From: Hyalangium ruber
GTDB taxonomy: Bacteria > Myxococcota > Myxococcia > Myxococcales > Myxococcaceae
Direction: 5' to 3'
NCBI RefSeq assembly: GCF_034259325.1
Contig: NZ_JAXIVS010000025.1
Span: forward strand, 35,894 to 99,893
DNA length: 64,000 bases
Positions 55,458 through 63,259 of the stretch are shown here, one piece after another (position 1 is the stretch's first letter; each line of letters starts with the position of its first letter). A program made the translations under genes and the position numbers. The notes under the pieces are model-generated. The model had not been told where the DNA came from. It saw only the letters and a program-made list of their open reading frames with translations, and did no database searches.

Positions 55458-58400
55458 TCACTGCTGGGCCTCCCCCACCGTGACGGTGGGCGTGGGCTGC
55501 GCCTCGGGCGCGGACGGGGCCTGCGGCGCGGATTCAGGGCTGGCCGGAGCGGCGGGCGCGGGCGCGGCCGTGGCGGCCGCCGGCATGCCGGGATCCTTGG
55601 CCACGCCCGCGGTGGCGAAGAACTCGCTGCCGCGGAAGGGCACCTGGCGCACCTGGGCGTAGGCCCCGGGGCGGTAGCGGTTCACCTGGTCCTGCGCCGC
55701 CAGCGTCCACTCGTTGTAGATGGCCAGCTCGTAGGCCTTCTCCAGCGCCTTCTCCAGCGCCTCGGTGGACTTGTCCTCCAGCGGCAGGGCGAGGTTCTCC
55801 AGCTCTCCGCGGTACATGGCGAGCTGCTCCTCATCCAGGCCCTTGGGGTCCGGCGACTCGAGGATGTTGCGGGCGAAGTCCGAGTAGGCCAGGCCGATGC
55901 GGGTGATGGCCGCGATGCCCCACTCACCCGAGCCGATGGCCAGCACCGCCGCGTACTCCTTCTCCACCCGCTGGATCTCCTTCTGCTTGGAGGCCAGGTC
56001 GCGGCGGATGGTGGCCACGCGGGTGAACTTGATGTCCGTGTAGCGCCTCCACAGCGGCTCCAGCTCCAGGAAGCGGGCGTGGGCATAAGCGTCCAGCAGG
56101 CGCACGTCCTTCTTGTCCTCCTCTGAGAGCTTGGCCCAGCCCTTCACCAGCTCGCCCTGCACGCGCTCCATGGCGGGGCGCGCGTCCTTCATCTGCCGGT
56201 AGGCCATCAGCTCGCGGTACTTGGCCAGGTAGAGCTGCCCGGCCGAGGTGCGCGCGTCGCGGCCGTAGAACTCCGCGAAGTTGGCGAAGGCCTTGGCGGC
56301 GTCCGCCCAGCGCTCGTTCTTCTCGTGCATGAGGGCGATGTTGAAGGCGATCTGCGGCACGTCCTTGCGGTCGCGGAAGCGGTGCATGTAGGCGAGGTAG
56401 GCGGTGACGGCCTTCTGCGACTCGCCGACGCCCTCCCACCACAGGCCCGCGTTGAACATCGCGTCGGCCACCCACTCCTCGGCCTCCTTGAGGAGCTGCT
56501 CGCGCTCGGTGAGCGGCTTCGTCTCGACCTTGGGCTCAGCGCCCGCGGCGACCGGCTTCTTCGCCGGGGCCTTGGTGGCCTTCTTGGCGACGGCGGTCTT
56601 GCCCTTCTTGGCCGCGCCACCCGACTTCGCCTCGTCATAGGCGGCGACGAAGGCCTCGTACATCTGCGCGGCCTTCCGGAACTCGGCCATCTGCTCGTAG
56701 AAGTTGGCCAGGGTGTAGCGGACCTTGTGGCCGAACACGCTGTCCGGGTACTCGGCCAGCACGCGCTCGCCGGCCACCACGCCGCGATCCAGCTCGGCGG
56801 CCTCCTGGAAGATGATCATCGAGTAGGTGAGCGCCCGGTCCGCGTTCTCCGACTTGGGGAACTCGGTGACGAACTCGAGGAAGAGCTCGGCGGCCTTCTT
56901 CGGGTTCTTCTCCTTGCGGTACACCACCTCATCCACCCACTTGTACTGGCTGCCCTCGACGACCTTGGCCACGCGGGTGGCGAAGTCGGTGCCCGGCTTG
57001 GTCAGCTTCTTGTTGCCCTGGAACTGGCGCGACAGCTTGTTGAGCTCGAACCACTCCTCGCGGCTCTCGAGCACGAACATGGTGAGGTCCGCCGCGTCAC
57101 GCGAGCGCCGCTCCTCGGGGAACTTGGTGATGATCTCGCCGAAGCGGCGCGCCGACTCCACGAAGTGGTTGCGATCGTAGAGGATGACGGCGGCCTGGTA
57201 GCGCAGGTCCACCTCGTCCGGGTTGTCCGGGTAGAGCTTGTTGTACGTGTCACAGGCGGCGACCAGGCGCTCCTCGAAGCGCGTGAGCGGCTCTTCCTGG
57301 CGCTCCTTCGCGTCCTTCTTGACGATGCGCTTCTTCTCGACGTCGCCCTTGTACTTGTTCTCGTCGACCTTCTGGCCGTCCTTGAGGTCGCTCTTGGCGA
57401 TCTGCCCGCGCTCGATCTTCACCAGCTTGTCGTAGGCGAGCACCGCGGCGAACGAGGCGCTCTTGCGGTAGGCCTCGTTGGACACCTCGCGCGCCGAGTC
57501 ACGGTCCGGGATCTTGAAGGCCACCACGGCGTCGTACTCGGCGGCGGCGGCCTGCCACTCCTCCAGGGCCCAGAGGATCTCCGCGTAGAAGAAGCGCAGG
57601 TTGAAGGCCGAGTCGGCGACGAAGTTCGGATCCTCGTTGGAGGCGAACGCGTCCACGTACTGCTTGTAGATGTCACGCGCGAGCCGGTAGGTCTCCACCT
57701 GGCGCGTCTTCTGCGCCTCCTGGTGGTACTCGGTCACCATCACGCGCATGGCCTCTTCGGTGACGTTGAAGGCGTTGCGCAGCACCGGGTTGTTGCTGGC
57801 GTTCTGCTTCCACCACGTCCCGTTGGGGCTGTAGAGGTCCACCATGCGCTTCATCTCCGCGCGGACCTGGGTGCGCTGACGCAGCCCCTCGAAGGAGCGG
57901 ACGATGGCCTGCTGGAACTCGGGCGCGTTGGGGCCCATCGGCTCGTCGTCGATGAGCGTGCGGAACATGAGGATGGCGCTGTCGAAATGGCCCGCGTCCG
58001 CCAGGCCCACGGCCGTCTTCGACAGCAGGCGCGCCTGACGCTTCTTCGGGGCCTTCTGCTTGAAGTAGGCCAGGGCCTCCTTGGGCTGATCGAGCTGCAC
58101 GTAGAAGACGGTCAGGTCATTGAGCGCCTCGGTCTTGAGGTCACCCAGCTCCTCGCCGCGCGTGTCCGCGTAGTCCACCGCCTCCTGCAGCTTCTTGAGG
58201 CCCGCGTCGTAGTCACCGCTGTTGTAGTCGCACCAGGCCAGCTTGTAGATGGCGTAGGCGTAGATCTTCGGGACGCCCGTCTCGCGCGCCTTCTCGTAGT
58301 TCTGCCGCGCGGGCATCAGCTTGTTGTTCTCGAAGTAGTGGTTGCCCAGCTGGATGTACGTGTCCGGGACGAACTGGGACTTCGGGAAGTCGCGGATCAG

Positions 58401-59078
58401 CTCCTCGTAGCGCTTCACCGCCTCTTCGCGGCGATTGAGCTCGTAGAGGTTGTAGCCCTGCGAGAAGAGCACCTCGTCGCGCAGCTCGTACTGCGGATAG
58501 TCGCGCAGGATGTCCTCGTAGAGGCTCATCGTCTCGGCGCGGTAGCGCTCGCTGTCGCGGTGCTCCTGCTTGGGGGCTTCCACCTTCTCCCCGCGCGCCA
58601 CCGCGACGTCGTACGCCTTCTCGGCGGCGAGGAAGCGGTCCATCTCCAGCCGGTAGAGGTACTTGGACTTCTCCCAGTACAGCTCCGAGAGCCGGTAGAG
58701 CAGATCCGCCTTGCGCGAGGTGCCGTCCTGAATCTTCGGGATCAGCCGCTTGAAGCCCTCGATGGCCTCATCGCGCTTCTTGTCGGCGAGGGCCTCCTTC
58801 TTCGCATCGGCGATGCGCGGCAGCTCGGCGAACTTCATGTTCGCGGGGCTCACCCGCGCCGGGCCCTGGCGCCGCTCCTTCTCCTCGGGAGCGCCCGGGA
58901 TCGGCGAAGGCGCGGCCTTGGCCGACTTGGCCGTCGCCTTCTTCTGTCCTGTGGCCGACTTGGCCGATACAGCAGGCTTCTTCGCCGTCTTTTTGGACGG
59001 TGCCGCCGCCTCTCCCACCCCGCTCACGGTGAGCGCCACGCCCACCGCCAGCGCACCGAACCGAAGGAACGCCTTCAT
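55458..59078 (-). CDS. gltD: Gliding motility TPR protein GltD (AgmU)
   Basis: 1206 residues from the ATG at 59078 with GGGAG just upstream; an ATG at 59093 is less favoured. Signal peptide ends near VGEA, then a Lys/Ala-rich stretch and long TPR/helical repeats (for example SQGYNLYELNRREEAVKRYE). A second Lys-rich insert lies near 850. The periplasmic repeat protein GltD/AgmU spans the periplasm in the Agl-Glt complex and assembles in focal adhesions. Starts the gltDEFG unit, with its own candidate sigma54 promoter. Confidence 0.9.
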   Translation of the reverse strand: MKAFLRFGALAVGVALTVSGVGEAAAPSKKTAKKPAVSAKSATGQKKATAKSAKAAPSPIPGAPEEKERRQGPARVSPANMKFAELPRIADAKKEALADKKRDEAIEGFKRLIPKIQDGTSRKADLLYRLSELYWEKSKYLYRLEMDRFLAAEKAYDVAVARGEKVEAPKQEHRDSERYRAETMSLYEDILRDYPQYELRDEVLFSQGYNLYELNRREEAVKRYEELIRDFPKSQFVPDTYIQLGNHYFENNKLMPARQNYEKARETGVPKIYAYAIYKLAWCDYNSGDYDAGLKKLQEAVDYADTRGEELGDLKTEALNDLTVFYVQLDQPKEALAYFKQKAPKKRQARLLSKTAVGLADAGHFDSAILMFRTLIDDEPMGPNAPEFQQAIVRSFEGLRQRTQVRAEMKRMVDLYSPNGTWWKQNASNNPVLRNAFNVTEEAMRVMVTEYHQEAQKTRQVETYRLARDIYKQYVDAFASNEDPNFVADSAFNLRFFYAEILWALEEWQAAAAEYDAVVAFKIPDRDSAREVSNEAYRKSASFAAVLAYDKLVKIERGQIAKSDLKDGQKVDENKYKGDVEKKRIVKKDAKERQEEPLTRFEERLVAACDTYNKLYPDNPDEVDLRYQAAVILYDRNHFVESARRFGEIITKFPEERRSRDAADLTMFVLESREEWFELNKLSRQFQGNKKLTKPGTDFATRVAKVVEGSQYKWVDEVVYRKEKNPKKAAELFLEFVTEFPKSENADRALTYSMIIFQEAAELDRGVVAGERVLAEYPDSVFGHKVRYTLANFYEQMAEFRKAAQMYEAFVAAYDEAKSGGAAKKGKTAVAKKATKAPAKKPVAAGAEPKVETKPLTEREQLLKEAEEWVADAMFNAGLWWEGVGESQKAVTAYLAYMHRFRDRKDVPQIAFNIALMHEKNERWADAAKAFANFAEFYGRDARTSAGQLYLAKYRELMAYRQMKDARPAMERVQGELVKGWAKLSEEDKKDVRLLDAYAHARFLELEPLWRRYTDIKFTRVATIRRDLASKQKEIQRVEKEYAAVLAIGSGEWGIAAITRIGLAYSDFARNILESPDPKGLDEEQLAMYRGELENLALPLEDKSTEALEKALEKAYELAIYNEWTLAAQDQVNRYRPGAYAQVRQVPFRGSEFFATAGVAKDPGMPAAATAAPAPAAPASPESAPQAPSAPEAQPTPTVTVGEAQQ

Positions 59079-59137
59079 GCCAACTCCCGCCATCGAAGGG
59101 ACGACGCAAGGTAGACGCGCACTTGGGGAATGAGAAG

Positions 59138-59154
59138 TGCTGCTACCGTGCCAA
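59138..59154 (-). promoter_or_regulatory. Candidate sigma54 (-24/-12) promoter of gltD
   Basis: On the minus strand TTGGCACG, four bases, CAGCA: GG and GC exactly ten bases apart, close to the TTGGCACG-N4-TTGCW consensus (the two T of the -12 box differ). It lies after the terminator that closes the gltC transcript and about 60 bases before the gltD start. It would make gltDEFG depend on a sigma54 activator. Confidence 0.5.
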
Positions 59155-59198
59155 CGCGGCCAATTGCGCCCGAGAGTGCATCGAGGTGTTCGATCGCT

Positions 59199-59254
59199 AA
59201 ACAACAAAACGGGGCGGCCACGGTGCGCGGGACAACGCGCGGGGCCACCCCGTT
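59199..59254 (-). terminator. Rho-independent terminator between gltC and gltD
   Basis: On the minus strand AACGGGGTGGCC pairs with GGCCGCCCCGTT (one G-T type mismatch), enclosing a second GC-rich inner part, and is followed by TTTGTTGTT. It lies 27 bases past the gltC stop. It separates the beta-barrel/GltC transcript from the gltDEFG transcript. Confidence 0.7.
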
Positions 59255-59281
59255 ACTCCACTGCCGCTGGAGGCGCTGGAG

Positions 59282-60856
59282 CTACTCGGCGCCGACCTCG
59301 GTGCGCTCCTGGCCCTGGCGGGCCGGGCAGCCCCGCTTGAGGGTGTACTGGTAATAGCCGATCTCGTCGATCCAGAACTCGCCCTGGAACTTCCAGTAGT
59401 TCCAGGAGGCCCCGGGCATGGCGGGCCGGTAGAGCGACTGGCGGGTGAGCAGCGCCTTCTGGTCCACGCCCGCCTGGAGCAGGTCCTTCTCATCGAGCGC
59501 CGTCTGCACGCGGATGATCTCCGCCTGATCCGCGAAGGTGCGCAGGTTGTCGGCGGCCTCGCGCAGGCGGCTGCGGGCCAGGGTGCCGCCCACCTGGAGC
59601 AGCGTGTTGCGCACATCCTCCAGCGCGGCCATGGACTGGGCGCTGAACGCGGTGCCCTTCCAGGCCCCCATTCCGCTGAGCGAGCGCTTCTCCGAGTCCA
59701 CGCTGGCGAGCACCCGCATCACCTCGCGGATGCGCTCGTTGTTGCGCAGCCACAGGTACACCGGGCGCGGCAGGCGGCGGTTCTCCGAGGCCACGAGGTT
59801 GAAGGCGGGGATCAGCTCCATGTCCTCGCCGGTGAAGGGCTCGAGCTGCTTGGCCATGGGCCCGTACACCTCGTCGAAGGCGCCCAGGGTCGTCTTCACC
59901 TCATCGAAGAGGCAGCTGTAGTAGTAGACGGTGGCCTTGAGCACCCACGACTCGGGCTGGAAGGCGCCGGCGTACTGCGGCGCATGCAGCGCCTGGAGGC
60001 TGCCGAGCGCTCCGCCGAAGTCCTCGTTCTGGAAGCGGGCGAAGCCGTTCTCGAAGAGGGCCTGATCCCAGTAGCGGGTGTAGCGCGGCACGCCCTCGTA
60101 GGCCTCGCTCGCCTCCTTGTACTCACCGCGCCCATAGTGCAGGCGGCCCAGCCCCAGCATCGCCAGGTGTTGGGTCTCCGGGAGCTCGAGCTGTCGCTCC
60201 CCCTTCTGCTCCAGCACGGCCTTGAAGGCGGTGACGGCGGCCTTGTCCAGCACCTCGGCCTCTCCCGGGCGCCCCGGGAAGCGCGGATCGGCGAGCACCA
60301 CGCCGAGCAGGTAGCGGGCCTTGGCGTAGAAGCGGCTGTCGGCGGGCACGGCCTCCAGCAGGCTGCGGGCCTCCTCGTAGCGCCCGCGGCGGTGGCTGAT
60401 GGTGGCCACCAGGTAGTTGATGCGCGCCAGCACCTCGCGCGGCAGCGTCACCCACTGGTCGCGCACCTCATCGGTGTACGCCTGGTTGAGGAGGCTCGGG
60501 ATGAGGTTCTGCTCATCGAGCTGCTGCTGCATGTCGACGAGCCCCTCCACCGCCTTGAGGTACGAGGGGTGCTTGGAGCCGGCCTTCACGATGGCCGCGT
60601 AGGTGACGAAGGCGCTGACCGGCAGCCCCTTCCGGGCGAAGGTCTGCGCCAGGTAGTACTCGGCCTTGCCCTTCGTCTCCGGATCCGAGGCGCGCTCGGA
60701 GACCTCGAAGAACAGGGGCGCGGCCGTGTCGAGCTCTCCGGCGTTGAAGGCGGAGAGCGCGCGGTTGTAGGTGTTCACGTCCTGCGCGAGCGCCCCAAGC
60801 GGAGCCAGGGCGACGGCGATGAGTGCGAGCAGTCGGGACATGGCAGGGGTTCCCAT
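59282..60856 (-). CDS. gltC: TPR periplasmic protein, GltC-like
   Basis: 524 residues. The start ATG at 60856 shares a base with the stop of the beta-barrel gene upstream (TGATG), so they are coupled; an ATG at 60841 would give a cleaner signal peptide (SRLLALIAVALAPLGALAQ). TPR-like helices through most of the length (NRALSAFNAGELDTAAPLFF, SEAYEGVPRYTRYWDQALFE). Position between the beta-barrels and gltD, and size/fold, match GltC of the gliding machine; assignment by context and layout, without alignment. Confidence 0.75.
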   Translation of the reverse strand: MGTPAMSRLLALIAVALAPLGALAQDVNTYNRALSAFNAGELDTAAPLFFEVSERASDPETKGKAEYYLAQTFARKGLPVSAFVTYAAIVKAGSKHPSYLKAVEGLVDMQQQLDEQNLIPSLLNQAYTDEVRDQWVTLPREVLARINYLVATISHRRGRYEEARSLLEAVPADSRFYAKARYLLGVVLADPRFPGRPGEAEVLDKAAVTAFKAVLEQKGERQLELPETQHLAMLGLGRLHYGRGEYKEASEAYEGVPRYTRYWDQALFENGFARFQNEDFGGALGSLQALHAPQYAGAFQPESWVLKATVYYYSCLFDEVKTTLGAFDEVYGPMAKQLEPFTGEDMELIPAFNLVASENRRLPRPVYLWLRNNERIREVMRVLASVDSEKRSLSGMGAWKGTAFSAQSMAALEDVRNTLLQVGGTLARSRLREAADNLRTFADQAEIIRVQTALDEKDLLQAGVDQKALLTRQSLYRPAMPGASWNYWKFQGEFWIDEIGYYQYTLKRGCPARQGQERTEVGAE

Positions 60857-62076
60857 CAGAAGAGGACCGAGAAGCCGGCGTAGAAGCTCACGTTGTTGAG
60901 GACGTCCGAGGAGGGCTCCGCCACCAGATCCCTGCCGAGGATGATGTCCTCGCGGTAGTTCTTCTTCGTCTTCGGATCCACGCCGTCGAACTTCTGGAAC
61001 TGGCAGCCGCCGCTCAGGCCCAGGTCCGCGAAGGGCGAGTCCGAGGCACGCGCGGCCTCCATCTTCTCGAAGTCGGCCAGGTTGCAGCCATCCACCCGGT
61101 CCACGCGGGCGGTGTAGACGAGATCCTTCACCTCCAGGCGGATGGCGTACGAGTCGCCGAACTGGAGCCGGAAGCCGCCGCCCACCGAGCCGAGGAACTT
61201 GGTGCCCGCATCTCCGAAGCGCGCCGGCACCCGGAACGTCTCGCCGTCCACCTGGTTGTCCACCTCGGGGCGGATCAGGTGACGCGCGCCGCCGAAGCCC
61301 GCGCCGCCGGTGATGACGAGGCTGAACTGCGCGAGCTGGTCGTCATAGAAGGCGAACTTGCCGTACAGCGGCGTCACCTCGACACCTGCCTGCGCGCCCC
61401 ACACCAGGAGCAGCGAGGAGGCCGCCTGCGCCTGCTCGCGCACCTTGTCGATCAGCTCCAGGTTGAAGTCGCTCTCGTTGGAGTACCAGTTGTACTGGCC
61501 GCCCACCTGGAGGGCGAAGTTCTCCTGCAGGTGGTACGTGTAGTTGAGCGCCGTGCCGGTGTGGTTGGTGAACCGGCCGTTCATCTGCACCGTCACCGGG
61601 TAGAGCGAGAACTCGTGCCGGCCCTCGTCCGCGAAGCGCTTCTTCTGGACGATGTGGACGGCCACGTTCGGGTTGTAGAGGGGCGCGCCGTGGACCAGCC
61701 GCTGCTGCTCGGCCGTCGTGGTGCGCAAGTCCGAGTCCGCCTCCGCCAGAACCGTGGGCGCATCCGAGGACACCGGCGGCTCGACGGCTGGCGGAGCCTC
61801 GGGAGCCGGAGCCTGGGCCTCGGCGGCGGGCTCGGCCTGCTCGGGCGCCGGAGCGCGGGACGCGGGCGCGGTCGGCTCGGTCGGCACCGCCGTACCCATC
61901 TCGGGACGCGCGGGCGCGGCGGGCGAGGCCGTGGGCTCCGTCGGCGTGGCCACTTGCGGAGGAATGGAGGTCTCGGCGCCCGGAGCGGGCACCGTGGGCT
62001 GCTCGGACTGGGCGAAGGCGGGCTGGGCCCGAACCACCGCCACCAGGAGGACCGCGAAGGACAGGATCGTTCGCAT
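60856..62076 (-). CDS. Outer-membrane beta-barrel, GltA/GltB-like, with Pro/Ala-rich N-terminus
   Basis: 406 residues. Signal peptide (RTILSFAVLLVAVVRAQPAFA), then a Pro/Ala/Glu-rich stretch to about residue 105. The rest is a beta-barrel of about ten strands (FSLYPVTVQMNGRFTNHTG, GTKFLGSVGGGFRLQFGDSY) ending FYAGFSVLF with a C-terminal Phe. Two such barrels beside gltC match GltA and GltB of the gliding machine; which is which I cannot tell. The long disordered N-terminus may reach into the periplasm. Six bases behind the other barrel gene. Confidence 0.8.
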   Translation of the reverse strand: MRTILSFAVLLVAVVRAQPAFAQSEQPTVPAPGAETSIPPQVATPTEPTASPAAPARPEMGTAVPTEPTAPASRAPAPEQAEPAAEAQAPAPEAPPAVEPPVSSDAPTVLAEADSDLRTTTAEQQRLVHGAPLYNPNVAVHIVQKKRFADEGRHEFSLYPVTVQMNGRFTNHTGTALNYTYHLQENFALQVGGQYNWYSNESDFNLELIDKVREQAQAASSLLLVWGAQAGVEVTPLYGKFAFYDDQLAQFSLVITGGAGFGGARHLIRPEVDNQVDGETFRVPARFGDAGTKFLGSVGGGFRLQFGDSYAIRLEVKDLVYTARVDRVDGCNLADFEKMEAARASDSPFADLGLSGGCQFQKFDGVDPKTKKNYREDIILGRDLVAEPSSDVLNNVSFYAGFSVLF

Positions 62077-62082
62077 GGGTTC

Positions 62083-62904
62083 TTAGAAGAGGAAGGTGTA
62101 GCCGATGTCGAACTGGACCAGGTGCGTGAGGCCCGGGCTGGAGGCGGGCTCGCCGGACTCGGCGCCCGACTCCCAGGCGTCTCGGGACAGGCCCACGCGG
62201 TAGGCGTCGCGGAACACCCAGTCCCGCAGCTCGAACTTCACGCCGTGCCGCTGGAAGGCGAAGAAGCGCAGGCCCACCGCCGCGCTCACCACAGGCGCCA
62301 CCCGGTTCTCCTTCACCCAGAAGTTCTCCGAGGCGCTGGAGCGATCCATCGGATCCGTGCGGTCATCACACACGCCCATGCCGCGGTTCACCACGCGCGT
62401 ACACTGAATCAGCGACTGGCGCTGGAACGAGGCCAGCCCGCCGCCGGCCCACAGGTAGGCCTGGAAGTGCGCGGGCACGTCCGCCATCAGCGACAGCTTG
62501 CCGTACACGGGCGCCCACCGCACGCCGGCCACCCCGTGGAGGTTCATCCGCCACAGGTCCGCCAGCTCGTCGGTGATCTTCTTGTCGTCCCGGTCCAGGA
62601 AGCTCTCTGAGATGGAGCGCGCCAGGCCCGTGTGGCGGCTGAAGGCGTAGCCCGCGCGCCCCTCGATCGCCAGGGTGTCGAAGAAGTTGTAGGCCACACC
62701 GAGATCCAACGTGTAGTGGGCCGTCAGGTACGTGAGCATCGAGACGCCGACGCTCGGAGAGAACTCGAGGTTGCCCGCGGGCTCGTAGAGCCGGTTGCGG
62801 ACGACGGCCTCTTCCAGGAGCTGCTCTTCCTGGGCGGCGGCGCCCAGCCCCGTCAGGGCCAGGCACAGCGAAGCGAGCACGCGCAGTGATCGGACGGTCA
62901 ACAT
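62083..62904 (-). CDS. Outer-membrane beta-barrel, GltA/GltB-like
   Basis: 273 residues from the ATG at 62904; an open extension to 63057 lacks a signal peptide. Signal peptide (SLRVLASLCLALTGLGAAA), then a barrel of about eight to ten strands (LEFSPSVGVSMLTYLTAHYT, GVRWAPVYGKLSLMADVPAH) ending VQFDIGYTFLF. It is the first gene of the barrel/barrel/GltC unit. Together with its neighbour it is expected to form the outer-membrane part of the gliding complex that meets surface adhesins. Confidence 0.8.
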   Translation of the reverse strand: MLTVRSLRVLASLCLALTGLGAAAQEEQLLEEAVVRNRLYEPAGNLEFSPSVGVSMLTYLTAHYTLDLGVAYNFFDTLAIEGRAGYAFSRHTGLARSISESFLDRDDKKITDELADLWRMNLHGVAGVRWAPVYGKLSLMADVPAHFQAYLWAGGGLASFQRQSLIQCTRVVNRGMGVCDDRTDPMDRSSASENFWVKENRVAPVVSAAVGLRFFAFQRHGVKFELRDWVFRDAYRVGLSRDAWESGAESGEPASSPGLTHLVQFDIGYTFLF

Positions 62905-63259
62905 AGGGTTCAGGTGCGGCCCTGGGGTGGGACCGCGGTGTGCTTTGTGGATCAGCGCCCCCTCGGCAGCCGAGCGTCCCAGCGACGCGCGACCCCTTGT
63001 TGGCGCATCCATCTGCACATCCGATGCCTCCGGGGCAAGGTGCGCGGCGCCCCGCACCGTGCATTTTTTTCACGGCTGGCCCCCGAGCCGCTCGGTGGAT
63101 GACGTTTTCACCCCACCGAGCCCTCAAAGGAGCCCCCTTTTGACAGGTGCGCGAGCACAATGCGGCACGGCAGGGGTGATCACCCACCACACCCCACTCC
63201 TCCGGCAATCCGACCGGACAGGTCCTCGACCGGACAGGTCCTGTTGAGAGAATCCACCT
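62905..63259. other. 355-base divergent regulatory region between glt barrels and globin
   Basis: No gene is supported here. It holds several symmetric elements. A GGTGCG/CGCACC stem at 63039-63058 is followed by a T7 run (63064-63070) on the plus strand. CCGAGCCGCTCGG lies at 63083-63095. CTCGGTGG (63091-63098) is inverted as CCACCGAG (63113-63120). A 15-base direct repeat, GACCGGACAGGTCCT, at 63212 and 63228, ends 17 bases before the globin ATG. A TTGACA stands near 63138 without a matching -10. Confidence 0.6.
63212..63242 (+). repeat. Two direct copies of a 15-base element before the globin gene
   Basis: GACCGGACAGGTCCT at 63212-63226 and 63228-63242 (period 16). Each contains GACC and GGTC arms around five bases, so each is a small palindrome. 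The pair ends 17 bases before the globin start, a place where a bound repressor would block transcription or translation. Role inferred. Confidence 0.6.

Noticed and set aside
62905..63057. Longer start for the first beta-barrel gene (frame open to 63057)
   Set aside because: The extension has no signal peptide in front and would bury the clear signal peptide that starts at 62904.
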